Shown here: piece by piece, positions 44,885-55,239 of the stretch
Layout: each line of letters opens with the position of its first letter
Numbering within the stretch: the stretch's first letter is position 1
Source: Microbacterium testaceum
GTDB lineage: Bacteria; Actinomycetota; Actinomycetes; Actinomycetales; Microbacteriaceae
Length of the DNA: 64,000 nucleotides
Direction: 5' to 3'
NCBI RefSeq assembly: GCF_006539145.1
Contig: NZ_BJML01000012.1
Location: 1-64,000 of the forward strand
The notes under the pieces: model-generated
Told to the model about the DNA's origin: nothing
What the model saw: the letters and a program-made list of their open reading frames with translations, nothing else
Database searches by the model: none
Translations under genes and position numbers: made by a program

Positions 44885-45684
44885 TCACGCGTCCTTCCGG
44901 ATCCACCGGAACGTCAACCGCACGAGCGCGAGCCCCAGCACCAACCAGAGTCCCGTCACCAACAGGATCAGCGGGTGGTCCCACGACCCCGACGGCTCCC
45001 CCGCGGCGAACCCCTCGGGCAGGAACACCGAACGGAACCCCTGCGCAAGCCACTTGAGGGGGAAGACGCTCGCGACGTTCTGGAGCCACTCGGGCAGGGC
45101 TGCGAAGTTGATGTACACGCCCGAGATGAACTGCAGCAGCAGCACGATCGGGATGACGACTCCCGTGGCGCTGCGACCGGTCCGCGGCAGCGCCGACAGG
45201 CCGATGCCGAGGATCGCGCAGGTCGTCACGCCCAGCAGGAAGACCCACGCGAACGTCAGCCACCGCTCCGGCTCGGTCGGCAGGGGCACGCCGAAGAACA
45301 CCGCGGCGACGACGATGAGCAGCACCGACTGCAGGAGGCCGGTCACCAGCACCTGACCGAGCTTGCCGATGAAGTACGACACCGGGCTGAGCGGGGTGCC
45401 GCCGAGGCGCTTGAGCGTGCCGTCGCTGCGCTCCATCGCGATGTCGATCGACATATTCTGCAGGCCCGACAGCAGCACGCCCGCGGCGAGCATCGCGGGG
45501 AGGTAGAACTGCGCGGCATCCACTTCGTCTCCGGGCGGACCGAAGGTCTGAGAGTCGAACGCGACGGCGAAGATCAGCAGGATCATGACCGGGAAGAGGA
45601 AGGTGAAGAACACCGAATCGCCCTGGCGGAAGTACGAGCGCACCTCGAAGGCGATGCGCGCGGCGCCCAGCCGCAGCACGCGGC

Positions 45685-45688
<4 letters not shown>
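44885..45688 (-). CDS. ABC-2 type transporter permease
   Basis: 267 residues from the GTG overlapping the ATPase stop by 4 nt. Six membrane helices with the ABC-2 motif FPLKWLAQGFRSVFLPEG near the C-terminus and a long loop after helix 1. It forms an exporter with the adjacent ATPase, of the DrrB-like drug or lipid type. Substrate not readable. Confidence 0.92.
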
Positions 45689-46560
<872 letters not shown>

Positions 46561-46800
46561 GTCCTCAGTCTGAGGGAGGGGCGTCACGACCGGAACGACG
46601 AGCCGGTGGAGTCGGCATCCACCGATCGGAGGATGCCCGCCGCGCGAGGGCCTCGACCTCCGACCCTGGCAATCCCCTGTGCTGTCCAAACCATTCCCCC
46701 CGCCTGCTCACGAACCACCTGTGCGCGACGTTTTCGCCCCCGGTCGTCGCGTATCCCCCTTACCGCCCTCGAACCGTCCACGTGGACGCTGGAGGTTCCT
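46561..46800. promoter_or_regulatory. Divergent promoter region of the exopolysaccharide operon
   Basis: 240 bp between the leftward ABC gene and the rightward GT2 gene. It contains the perfect palindrome GTCCACGTGGAC (46776-46787) just ahead of the GGAGG ribosome binding site (46791-46795), and a TATCCCCCTT box (46752-46761) that resembles TTATCCCCCTGG in the two protease leaders. The palindrome position would suit a repressor or a roadblock. Confidence 0.5.
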
Positions 46801-48279
46801 TTGTCGTTGCTGCCCTCCCCCCTCTCGCAGACCGCCCCGAACCCGACGCCCGAGCCCCTGCTGACCCCGGTCGCCCCCGCGCCCGGACAGGGCTCGACCG
46901 GCGTCACCGACACCGTCATCCCCGTCCAACCCGGTACGTCGACCACCGGCGGGTTCCTTCCCGACTGGTCGATCGGCGAATGGCTCGGCTACAGCGGCGT
47001 CATCGTGCTCGCGCTCGCCCTGACCGTCGTCGCCACGACGACGCTGTGGTGGATGCTGCACGCGTGGCGCTCCGCCGACGACCTGCGGGCCACGCAGTTC
47101 AGTTCGTCCCCGCGCCCCGCACGACACCGCTTCACGCTCCTCGTCCCCGGTCGACACGAGGAAGAGGTCATGGGCCAGACCCTCGACCGCCTCGCTCAGC
47201 AGGACCACCCCGATTTCGAGATCATCGCGATCGTCGGGCACGACGACCCGGGCACCGAGCTCGTGGTCCGTCAGGCTGCCGCGCGGCATCCGCACCTCAT
47301 CAAGGTCGTGGTCGACGACAGCGTGCCCAAGAACAAGCCCAAGGCGCTCAATCGCGCTCTGCAGATCGCCACGGGAGATGTGGTCGGCGTCTTCGACGCC
47401 GAAGACGAGGTGCACCCCGGACTGCTCACCGTCGTCGACTCCAAGTTCCAGGAGACCGGTGCCGACGTGGTGCAGGGCGGCGTCCAGCTCATGAACTTCG
47501 AGACCAGCTGGTGGTCGCTGCGCAACGTCCTCGAGTACTACTTCTGGTTCCGCTCGCGCCTGCACTTCCACGCCCGGTCGAAGTTCATTCCGCTGGGCGG
47601 GAACACGGTCTTCGTCACCCGCGACCGCCTCGCGTGGTCGAGGGGCTGGGACGACCAGTGCCTGGCAGAGGACTGCGAGCTCGGCGTGCGTCTGTCCAGC
47701 GACGGCGCGAAGGTCGTGGTGGCGTACAACCCCGAGTACGTCACACGGGAGGAGACCCCGCCCACGCTGACGTCGCTCTACAAGCAGCGCACGCGCTGGA
47801 ACCAGGGGTTCCTGCAGGTGCTCGGCAAAGGCGAATGGAAGGCACTGCCGACTCTGCGCCAGCGCATGTACGCCCGTTACCTGCTGAACATGCCGTTCCT
47901 GCAGGCGGCGACCGGACTGCTGATCCCCATCTCGATCGCGTTCATCCTGCTAGTGAAGGTGCCGACTCCCGTCGCCCTCATCACGTTCCTCCCCTTGGTG
48001 CCCACGGTCGTCACGCTCGTCGCCGAGGCGGCCGGGCTGACGGAGTTCGGGCGCGTGTACGACAAGAAGGTGCGCGTGCGCGACTACGTCCGGCTCGTCC
48101 TCGGGCTCATCCCGTACCAGGTGTTCCTCGCCGCTGCGGCCGTGCGCTCGGTCGTGCGACAGCTCAAGGGCGACGGCAGCTGGGAGAAGACCGAGCACAC
48201 GGGTGCCCACCGGGATGCCGTTGCTGTTCCGACCCCGACGCCCGCACTCGCGACCGCGACGATGGAGGCGACCCGATGA
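46801..48279 (+). CDS. Processive family 2 glycosyltransferase (cellulose/hyaluronan synthase-like)
   Basis: 492 residues from TTG 46801, which follows GGAGG by 5 nt; no ATG or GTG start fits as well. A Pro/Thr-rich N-terminus and one helix (about 62-88) precede the GT-A domain: VVDDS (about 170-174), FDAEDEV (198-204, DxD-like), AEDCELG (289-295) and QRTRW (329-333). The QxxRW motif marks processive synthases that make beta-linked glucan-type chains and export them through the C-terminal helices. First gene of the surface-polysaccharide operon. Confidence 0.9.
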   Translation: MSLLPSPLSQTAPNPTPEPLLTPVAPAPGQGSTGVTDTVIPVQPGTSTTGGFLPDWSIGEWLGYSGVIVLALALTVVATTTLWWMLHAWRSADDLRATQFSSSPRPARHRFTLLVPGRHEEEVMGQTLDRLAQQDHPDFEIIAIVGHDDPGTELVVRQAAARHPHLIKVVVDDSVPKNKPKALNRALQIATGDVVGVFDAEDEVHPGLLTVVDSKFQETGADVVQGGVQLMNFETSWWSLRNVLEYYFWFRSRLHFHARSKFIPLGGNTVFVTRDRLAWSRGWDDQCLAEDCELGVRLSSDGAKVVVAYNPEYVTREETPPTLTSLYKQRTRWNQGFLQVLGKGEWKALPTLRQRMYARYLLNMPFLQAATGLLIPISIAFILLVKVPTPVALITFLPLVPTVVTLVAEAAGLTEFGRVYDKKVRVRDYVRLVLGLIPYQVFLAAAAVRSVVRQLKGDGSWEKTEHTGAHRDAVAVPTPTPALATATMEATR

Positions 48280-50261
48280 CCTCCACCCTCGATCGCACGT
48301 TCCCCGCCCCCGCCTCCCGTCGCGCCGAGCGGGTGTCCGAGACCCGACAGCCCCGGTGGCGCGACCGTCTGATCGATGCCGCATGGCTTCTGCCGCCGCT
48401 GCTCATCGGCATCCTGGTCAACGCCCTCAACCTGGGCAGCTCACCCCAGCGCATCGACGACGAGGGCACCTACACCGCCCAGGCGTGGAGCCTCGGCAAT
48501 CTGGGCGAGCTGACGCACTACACCTACTGGTACGACCACCCGCCCCTCGGATGGATCCAGATCGCCGCGTGGGCGGGGCTCACCGACGCGTGGGACCGCT
48601 ACGACGTCGCGGTCATCGCCGCTCGCGAGGCGATGCTCGCGTCGACGGCGATCGCCGCGGTGCTGCTGTGGTGCCTCGTGCGCCGCATCGGGTTCGCCCG
48701 GCTCACGGCATCCGTCGCCGTGGCGATCTTCCTGCTGTCGCCGCTGGCCGTGCAGTTCCACCGTCAGGTATACCTCGACAACATCGCGACCGCGTGGCTG
48801 CTGGCTGCGCTGCTGCTCGCGATGAGCCGGCGCGCCCAGCTGATCGGCTACATCGGTGCGGCGGCGGCCCTGGGCGTGGCCGTCCTCACGAAAGAGACCT
48901 ACCTGCTCGCGCTCCCGCTGGTGGCGTGGCTCATGTGGCGCGGCGCCGATCGCACCACCCGTCGGTACACGCTGTCGGTCGCGGCATCCGTGCTCGGCCT
49001 GATCGGCCTGACCTACGTGGCGTTCGCCCTGGTGAAAGGCGAGGTGACCCCGGCACCGGGTCGGGTGAGCCTATGGGACGGGCTGGCCTTCCAGCTGTCG
49101 TCTCGAGAGGGGAGCGGCTCGCTCTTCGACCCCGAGAGCCTCATGTCGCGCACCGTCGGCCTGTGGTGGCAACTCGACGCCGTGCTCATCGTGACCGCGC
49201 TCGCCGCCGCCGTCGCCGCGCTGTTCGTGCGGCGCCTTCGCCCGTGGGCGATCGCGCTGCTCGCCCTGACGGCGTTCATGTTCCGCGGGGGCTACCTGCC
49301 CGTGCCTTACGTCATCATGCTGCTGCCGTTCGCCGCGATCGTCGTCGCCGGCATGGGTCAGCGGGCACTCGAAGCGCTGCGCTCGAACGCCGTGCTGCAG
49401 CGGTTCACCGGTGTCGCGCTGGCTTCCGGCCTGATCGTGGCGCTCTGTGCGGCGGGACCCCTCTGGGCCGCGCAACTGCGAGGCTTCCTGCTCGCGGACC
49501 TCGATCGACCGCTCCGCGACGCGGAGGCCTGGATGACCCAGAACGCGCCCGGAGATGCGCGCATGCTCGTCGACGACGCGATGTGGGTCGACCTGGTCCG
49601 CTCCGGGTTCGATCGCGAGAACGTCGTCTGGTACTACAAGGCCGACACCGACACCGATGTGCAGGAGCTCGCCCCCGACGGATGGCGCGACTACGACTAC
49701 GTCATCACGACCGACTCGATGCGCACCTTCCCGACCGAGTTCCCGACCGTCCGCCAGGCGATCGAGAACAGTGCAGTCGTGGCGTCGTTCGGCGACGGCG
49801 CGCAGAAGGTCGACGTCCGTCTGGTCGACACCGACCAGGCCGCCCTCGCTCAGGCCGCCGACGGCGACCTGTACGCCGCGCGGTCCGTCGCGGGCCAGCA
49901 GGTCCTGCGCAACACCGACGTCGGAGTCCCCGCCGAGGAGCAGGATCTGCTCACCTCCGGGGTCGTCGACGGTCGCATCCTGCTCACGCTCGGCCAGTTG
50001 TCGTCGTCGGGACGGATCGACGTGGCTGATCTCGCGCAGCTCGAGGGCGACCCCTCGGGTGTGCATCGCCAGCTCGTCGTCAGCGCGTTCGCGGGTCAGG
50101 ACGCGCGGGGGGATGCCGCCGGGGCCGACGCCCTGCTGCGCTTCTACGAGTCGCTCTCCGGGCCGTTGCGTCCGGTGTCCGTCGAGCGCGGTGACGCCGG
50201 TGTGGTGATCACGTTCTCGCCCGACGAACCGGTCGACCTGCTCCCCCGTCCCTCCACCTGA
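48276..50261 (+). CDS. GT39/ArnT-like membrane glycosyltransferase
   Basis: 661 residues, starting within the GT2 stop (ATGA overlap). About 10-12 membrane helices. The lumenal acidic motif DDEGTYTAQAW (about 50-60) and YWYDHPPLGW resemble the catalytic Asp and the sugar-phosphate pocket of PMT/ArnT-type enzymes that use polyprenyl-phosphate sugars. A soluble C-terminal part (about 415-661) lies after the last helix. It probably modifies the polymer, a lipid or a surface protein outside the membrane. Confidence 0.87.
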   Translation: MTSTLDRTFPAPASRRAERVSETRQPRWRDRLIDAAWLLPPLLIGILVNALNLGSSPQRIDDEGTYTAQAWSLGNLGELTHYTYWYDHPPLGWIQIAAWAGLTDAWDRYDVAVIAAREAMLASTAIAAVLLWCLVRRIGFARLTASVAVAIFLLSPLAVQFHRQVYLDNIATAWLLAALLLAMSRRAQLIGYIGAAAALGVAVLTKETYLLALPLVAWLMWRGADRTTRRYTLSVAASVLGLIGLTYVAFALVKGEVTPAPGRVSLWDGLAFQLSSREGSGSLFDPESLMSRTVGLWWQLDAVLIVTALAAAVAALFVRRLRPWAIALLALTAFMFRGGYLPVPYVIMLLPFAAIVVAGMGQRALEALRSNAVLQRFTGVALASGLIVALCAAGPLWAAQLRGFLLADLDRPLRDAEAWMTQNAPGDARMLVDDAMWVDLVRSGFDRENVVWYYKADTDTDVQELAPDGWRDYDYVITTDSMRTFPTEFPTVRQAIENSAVVASFGDGAQKVDVRLVDTDQAALAQAADGDLYAARSVAGQQVLRNTDVGVPAEEQDLLTSGVVDGRILLTLGQLSSSGRIDVADLAQLEGDPSGVHRQLVVSAFAGQDARGDAAGADALLRFYESLSGPLRPVSVERGDAGVVITFSPDEPVDLLPRPST

Positions 50262-50290
50262 TCCTCTCTTCCCCCCACGAAAGGACCCTC

Positions 50291-51178
50291 ATGTTCCCCC
50301 TGACTGCCTCTGTTCTCTCCCGTCGTCCCGCTCGGCTCGCCGCCATCGGTGCCACCGCCCTGATCGCGGCGGGGATCGGGATCGCCACCGCTCCCGCCGC
50401 GTCGGCCGCTGCCGCCGAGCCCGGCGGGTGGGCGCGGGTGGCGCACCTGTCGCCGGACACCAAGTCGGTCGACGTCCAGCTGACGGCGCTGGCCGGTGGC
50501 GCCGTCGTGTACGAGCTCGACGACGTCGCCTACGGCGCGGTGAGCCCGTACATCCCCCTGGCCGATGGCACGTACGTCGTGTCGATGGTGCCCTCCGACG
50601 CGGCCGACGGCACGCAGCCGGTCGTGCAGCAGTCCATCGACGTCGCCGAAGGCGAGCCGCTGACGGTCGCCGCCTACGGCCGCAACGCCGATCTGAAGAC
50701 GACCGTGTTCGAGGACGACCTCTCCGCCCCGGCCGACGGCCAGGCGCGCGTGCGGGTCGTGCAGGCCTCCACGGTCGAGCCGACCGTGAACGTCGACACC
50801 GCCGAAGGACGCCCCATCGCCCGCGATGTGCCGGCGGGAGCGGCGACCGATTACGCCGCGGTGCCGGCGGGATCGTGGAACCTCGAGCTGACCGGCGCGG
50901 ACGAGTCCGCGACCTCGGCCGTCGACCTGCCGGCGGGGTCGGTCTCGACCCTGTTCGTGTTGGACGACGCCCGCGGCGCGCTCACCGCGCAGGCGATCAC
51001 CGACTCGGCGACGCTGGCCGACATGCCCGTCGGCGGCATCCACACCGGCGGCGGCGGCACCGCGGTCGCCGCGGTGAACCCGATCGGCGTCGGCGCGGCT
51101 GCGGCTGCGGCTGCGGTGCTCGGAGTGTCGGCCCTGATCGCGGTGCGCCGCCGCCGCGAGGTCGAGGCGGACGCGTGA
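50291..51178 (+). CDS. Secreted DUF4397 surface protein with C-terminal sorting-like tail
   Basis: 295 residues. Signal peptide with ASAAA, then two DUF4397-type repeats (about 45-150, WARVAHLSPDTKSVDVQLTA; and 150-240, ARVRVVQASTVEPTVNVDTA). The tail reads MPVGGIHTGGGG, then a hydrophobic helix and RRRREVEADA: the shape of a sortase substrate but without a classical LPxTG. A class F sortase domain is encoded immediately downstream and its start overlaps this stop. It is the natural candidate substrate. Confidence 0.87.
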   Translation: MFPLTASVLSRRPARLAAIGATALIAAGIGIATAPAASAAAAEPGGWARVAHLSPDTKSVDVQLTALAGGAVVYELDDVAYGAVSPYIPLADGTYVVSMVPSDAADGTQPVVQQSIDVAEGEPLTVAAYGRNADLKTTVFEDDLSAPADGQARVRVVQASTVEPTVNVDTAEGRPIARDVPAGAATDYAAVPAGSWNLELTGADESATSAVDLPAGSVSTLFVLDDARGALTAQAITDSATLADMPVGGIHTGGGGTAVAAVNPIGVGAAAAAAAVLGVSALIAVRRRREVEADA

Positions 51179-52815
51179 GGGGCGCCCGCCGAACGCTCGC
51201 GGCCAGCGCGCTCGCGACCACTCTCGGCCTGACGATGGCGGCGTGCAGCGTCCCCGCCGAACCGGGTCCGGACATCGGCGACCGCACCGTCGAGACGGCG
51301 AAGGCCTTCCTCGACGAGTACGTCGACGGTGGTCGGGTCGTCCGCACCGACCAGGGTGGCGACACGGTCAGCGAGGGGCAGGCGTACGGCCTGCTCCTCG
51401 CCGTCGCCGCCGACGATCCCTCGCGGTTCGACAGCATCTGGGACTGGACGACCACCCACCTCCAGCGCGACGACTCCCTCCTGGCGTGGCAGTGGAAGGA
51501 CGGGGCCGTCATCGACGAGCAGCCGGCCTCCGACGCCGACCTCGACGCCGCGCGCGCCCTCGTGCTCGCGGGCGACGCCTTCGGTCGCGATGACCTCCGC
51601 AAGCAGGGTGTGGCTCTCGGCGCGGCCGTGCTTGACGAGATGACGGTCGAGACCGCGCTCGGGCGCATCCTGCTGCCGGGCCCGTGGGCGACGGCATCCC
51701 CCCACGCCTACAACCCGTCGTATGCGTCTCCGGCTGCGTTCGACGTGCTCTCTCGCGCGTCGGGCGACCCCCGGTGGAACGAGGTGGCCGAGGGAAGCAG
51801 GGCGGTGACGAGCGCCTTGCTGGATGCCAACCCCCTGCCGACCAACTGGGCCACCGTCTCCGCCGACGGCGCCGTCGCCCTCGCGGGCTCCGCGGGGGGC
51901 GGGGGCGAGCCGGCGTACGGCTACGACGCGGCGCGCACGACCATCCGGTTCGCGGAGGCGTGCGGTACGGCTGATCGCGCCCTCGCCGCGCGCGTGGCCG
52001 GGGCGCTGCCGGGGCAGGACACGCTCGCCGCCGAGCTCGACGCCGGGTCGGGGGCGCTGACGTCGGATCAGCATCCCGTCGCGTACGCCGCGCGGGCAGC
52101 GGCGTTCGCCGCGGAGGGGCGATCCGACGACGCGCGCGAGGATCTCCGGCGCGCGGCCGACACCGCGGCATCCACCCCCACCTACTACGGCTCGGCGTGG
52201 ACCGCGCTGTCGACGGCAATGCTCACCGACGACGTCCTCGGGGGGTGCCCTCCGCTCCAGGATGACGAGACCGCGGCGGTCGCGACGGGGGCCGGGGCAA
52301 CGGCGGCGACGACAGCGCCCGGGGTGGGCGCTGCCGGCGGTTTCCAAGACCCGGTCTCTCCCGCGGCGGCCAGCACGGCCGTGCCCGTGCACATCTCGAT
52401 CCCCGCGATCGGGGTGGACTCGGATCTCATCGGTCTCGACCGTGGGGCCGACGGGTGGATCCAGTCACCGCAGGATTACGACGCGGTCGGCTGGTACGAG
52501 AAGGGCGTCCTCCCCGGGGAAGTGGGCCCCGCGGTGATCGCGGGGCATGTCGACTCCCCCACCGGCCCGGCGGTGTTCTTCGACCTCCCGCGCCTGACGC
52601 CCGGCGACACCGTATCGGTCCGACGAGCCGACGGTTCGACCGCCGACTTCGTGGTGACCGGGCTGCAGACCGTGGAGAAGAACAGCTTCCCCACCGAGTC
52701 GGTGTACGCGCCGACGCCCACACCGCAGCTGAGAATCGTGACGTGCGCCGGCGCCTGGGATCCGGCCAGCGGGCACTACGTCGACAACCTGGTGGTCACG
52801 GCCGTCGCGGCCTGA
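51175..52815 (+). CDS. Lipoprotein fusion: GH8 endoglucanase-like domain plus class F sortase domain
   Basis: 546 residues from GTG 51175. Signal peptide with a lipobox-like TMAAC (Cys24). GH8-like domain about 35-355: SEGQAYG (Glu67, acid position), PASDADLD (Asp120/Asp122) and GYDAAR (Asp251, base position) match BcsZ-type cellulases. An Ala/Thr linker (about 362-403) leads to a class F sortase domain (about 404-546): VPVHISIPAIGVDSDLIGL, AGHVDS (His458), IVTC (Cys524). The catalytic-Arg position in the usual GHYRDN reads GHYVDN (Val536). The reading frame is continuous. It may trim nascent glucan and process a surface protein in one chain. Confidence 0.88.
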   Translation: MRGARRTLAASALATTLGLTMAACSVPAEPGPDIGDRTVETAKAFLDEYVDGGRVVRTDQGGDTVSEGQAYGLLLAVAADDPSRFDSIWDWTTTHLQRDDSLLAWQWKDGAVIDEQPASDADLDAARALVLAGDAFGRDDLRKQGVALGAAVLDEMTVETALGRILLPGPWATASPHAYNPSYASPAAFDVLSRASGDPRWNEVAEGSRAVTSALLDANPLPTNWATVSADGAVALAGSAGGGGEPAYGYDAARTTIRFAEACGTADRALAARVAGALPGQDTLAAELDAGSGALTSDQHPVAYAARAAAFAAEGRSDDAREDLRRAADTAASTPTYYGSAWTALSTAMLTDDVLGGCPPLQDDETAAVATGAGATAATTAPGVGAAGGFQDPVSPAAASTAVPVHISIPAIGVDSDLIGLDRGADGWIQSPQDYDAVGWYEKGVLPGEVGPAVIAGHVDSPTGPAVFFDLPRLTPGDTVSVRRADGSTADFVVTGLQTVEKNSFPTESVYAPTPTPQLRIVTCAGAWDPASGHYVDNLVVTAVAA

Positions 52816-52909
52816 CGACCACCTCCCTCGCGCCCGGCACGGTCGTTCCTCCGCCTCTCCTCGACGATCGCCACGGGAGAAGCGCCGTCCGGCGGCGAAG
52901 AGAGGTGCG

Positions 52910-53278
52910 TCAGCTCGCGAGCAGGTCTCGGACCTGGGCGACGATGGCGCGGGGTCGGAAGGGCTTCTCGATGACCTCGTCGACCCCGGTGTCGTACGCG
53001 CGTCGCTGGTCTTCGGCCAGAGTACGGGCGGTGAGCATGAGAATGGTGGGCTGGACGATCTCGGTCGCGGCACGGATCTCCGCGCAGGCTTGGATGCCGT
53101 CTTTCACGGGCATCATCCAATCGAGCAGAACGATGCGAGGTTGTTCGCGACGAACGGCTTCGACACCCTCTTCGCCATTACTGGCACGGACGGCGGTGAT
53201 ATCGGCGCGTTCCAGCCCCATCAGCAGCAGGCCGGCAATGTCATCGTCATCATCCACGACCACTACTGAAGCTCCCAT
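52910..53278 (-). CDS. Single-domain response regulator (receiver only)
   Basis: 122 residues, CheY-like. Acidic pocket VVVDDDDDI, phospho-acceptor Asp53 in LLDWMMP, Thr in MLTAR and Lys in VIEKPF. There is no output domain, so it must act by protein contact or be a phosphate relay. It is divergent from a histidine kinase gene 110 bp away and convergent with the exopolysaccharide operon. Confidence 0.92.
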   Translation of the reverse strand: MGASVVVVDDDDDIAGLLLMGLERADITAVRASNGEEGVEAVRREQPRIVLLDWMMPVKDGIQACAEIRAATEIVQPTILMLTARTLAEDQRRAYDTGVDEVIEKPFRPRAIVAQVRDLLAS

Positions 53279-53388
53279 ATGGGATATCTTGCAGCAACAT
53301 CACCTCGGCAGGCACGAAACCCGCCTCCCCTCGAGCCAGGCGTGGAAAAATGACGCCGCGGGATTGGTGGAACCCTAGGAGAAATACG

Positions 53389-55071
53389 GTGCCAGAGAGA
53401 GCATTTTGGACTCCTTTGCGGCCGAACCAGATTTTCGTACGTTTGCAACTGCCCTTTCTGGTGGGCGTGACGGTCGCCTCGATCGCCACCGTGCTGGCCG
53501 TGCCGGAGCTCTCGCATTCCCCTCTCCTGTGGGCGGGTCTTTCTGCGCTGGCCATCGCGTCCGGGGTGTTCCTCCTCCCGAGCAAGCATTGGATGACGAC
53601 CGCGTGGGTCGTCGTGATCCCGATGTTGGACGTGATCTGCATCGCCGGTGTCCGCACGGCCTTGCTCGCCTACCTCCCCACCGTGGGAATGCTCTGCCTG
53701 CTTCCCTTCGCCTGGATTGCGTACCGGTTCCGTTGGCCCGGGCTCACGGTGGTGCTCGTCTCGGGCGCCCTGATCGCGGCGTTACCGTTTGCTCTGGGAG
53801 TCCGTCCGGCGACAACGCTGCTGGCGATCGTCAATGTGCTGGCATTGCCGTTCATCGCGACGGGGATATCGCTGGCGATCCACCTGGGCGCGCGGAGTTT
53901 CGAGAAGAGACGTGCAATCGCCGAGGAGGCCACCGCGGCGCTGCGTGGCGCCCTGAACGAGTCGAACGAGACGCAACTGCTGCTTCGGTCGGTCCTCGAC
54001 ACGGTCACGGGCGCCGTGGCGTACTACAACGCCCGCGACGAGCTGATCCTGGCCAACTCCACCGCGGAGAAGATGGTGGAAATCGTCGGATTCCGGCTGG
54101 ATATCCCCCCGTTCGCAGGACCTGATGTCCTCGCGGCCGATCGAAAGACACCTATTTCCCTCGATCAGCAGATCATTCCGCGTGCCCTGAGAGGTGAAGT
54201 CATCGCCAGCCATATGGAATGGCTGGGCCGGCCCGGGAACCAGATCGCGATCATGGCGTCCTCACGGCGGGTGCACCGTGAGGACGGGACCCTTCTGGGC
54301 ACGGTCATCGTCGCGTACGACGTCACAGAACTCGCAAATGCGATCGAGGTTCGAGAGGAATTTCTCACGACGGTCTCACACGAATTGCGGACGCCGCTCA
54401 CCTCGATCATCGGATACACCGAGGAGATCGTGGACGTCCTCGGAGAGCGCGCGCAGCACTTGGGCATCGACGCCTGGTTGGCGACGATCGAGCGCAATGC
54501 CGACACCCTCATGAAGCGTGTGAACGACCTCCTCCATGTCGCCGATGCCGAACTGGTCCTGGAGCGTCAGCAGACGGATGTCGACGTCATCGTGCGGCGC
54601 GCGGTCGAGCAGTTCACCGTGGTCGCCGAGCGGACCGGCATCGTGCTCGATACGCGTGTGGAAACAGGCCTGCTCGCCGACGTCGACCCGAGGCGTTTCG
54701 GGCAAGCCGTCGAGAACCTGGTGGGGAACGCCCTCAAGTTCACCGCCCGAGGGGGAACGGTCACGGTCCGCGCCCACCGGCAGGAGAGCGACACGATCTG
54801 CGTCTCGGTGGCCGATACGGGTATCGGAATGACCCCGGACGAGCAACGCCGTATCTTCGACAGGTTCTATCGAGCTCAGGCGGTCAGAGAGAACGCCCTC
54901 CAGGGCATCGGAGTGGGCTTGTCGATCGTGAAGACCATCGTCGACGCGCACGGGGGAAAGATCGCCGTCGTCAGCGCGCCCGGCGCCGGGACCACCGTGC
55001 GGATCGACGTGCCGACGAACCCGGCCGTCGCGACCTCGCCCGCGCACGCCGCCGCGATCACGCCGCACTGA
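53389..55071 (+). CDS. Membrane sensor histidine kinase with PAS domain
   Basis: About 560 residues from GTG 53389, preceded by AGGAG; an ATG 13 codons upstream lacks a ribosome binding site. About five N-terminal helices (to about 185), a PAS-like segment (about 200-320, YNARDELILANSTAEKMVEIVG), HisKA (VSHELRTPLTSIIG, His near 330), and an HATPase domain with N box NLVGNALKF (about 442), G1 DTGIGM (about 477) and G2 GVGLSIVKT (about 507). It probably phosphorylates the divergent receiver protein and may tune polysaccharide production. Confidence 0.92.
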   Translation: MPERAFWTPLRPNQIFVRLQLPFLVGVTVASIATVLAVPELSHSPLLWAGLSALAIASGVFLLPSKHWMTTAWVVVIPMLDVICIAGVRTALLAYLPTVGMLCLLPFAWIAYRFRWPGLTVVLVSGALIAALPFALGVRPATTLLAIVNVLALPFIATGISLAIHLGARSFEKRRAIAEEATAALRGALNESNETQLLLRSVLDTVTGAVAYYNARDELILANSTAEKMVEIVGFRLDIPPFAGPDVLAADRKTPISLDQQIIPRALRGEVIASHMEWLGRPGNQIAIMASSRRVHREDGTLLGTVIVAYDVTELANAIEVREEFLTTVSHELRTPLTSIIGYTEEIVDVLGERAQHLGIDAWLATIERNADTLMKRVNDLLHVADAELVLERQQTDVDVIVRRAVEQFTVVAERTGIVLDTRVETGLLADVDPRRFGQAVENLVGNALKFTARGGTVTVRAHRQESDTICVSVADTGIGMTPDEQRRIFDRFYRAQAVRENALQGIGVGLSIVKTIVDAHGGKIAVVSAPGAGTTVRIDVPTNPAVATSPAHAAAITPH

Positions 55072-55197
55072 CACGCCTCGCCAGCGGCCGCGTCTGCCCC
55101 CGACCGCAGCAAGGCGAACGAGGAAGGGTCGTCTCCCGCGGTTCTTCGAGTCGGGATGCGCGCGTGGTCGGAGTTCGTCGAGATCCGCGACGACGAC

Positions 55198-55229
55198 GAA
55201 TGCCCCCGGCCGTGCGGCCAGGGGCATTC
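55198..55229 (-). terminator. Hairpin downstream of rlmN
   Basis: GAATGCCCCCGGCC (55198-55211) pairs with GGCCAGGGGCATTC (55216-55229) with one mismatch and a GTGC loop, 10 nt past the rlmN stop. Confidence 0.65.
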
Positions 55230-55239
55230 GAAATCAGAC

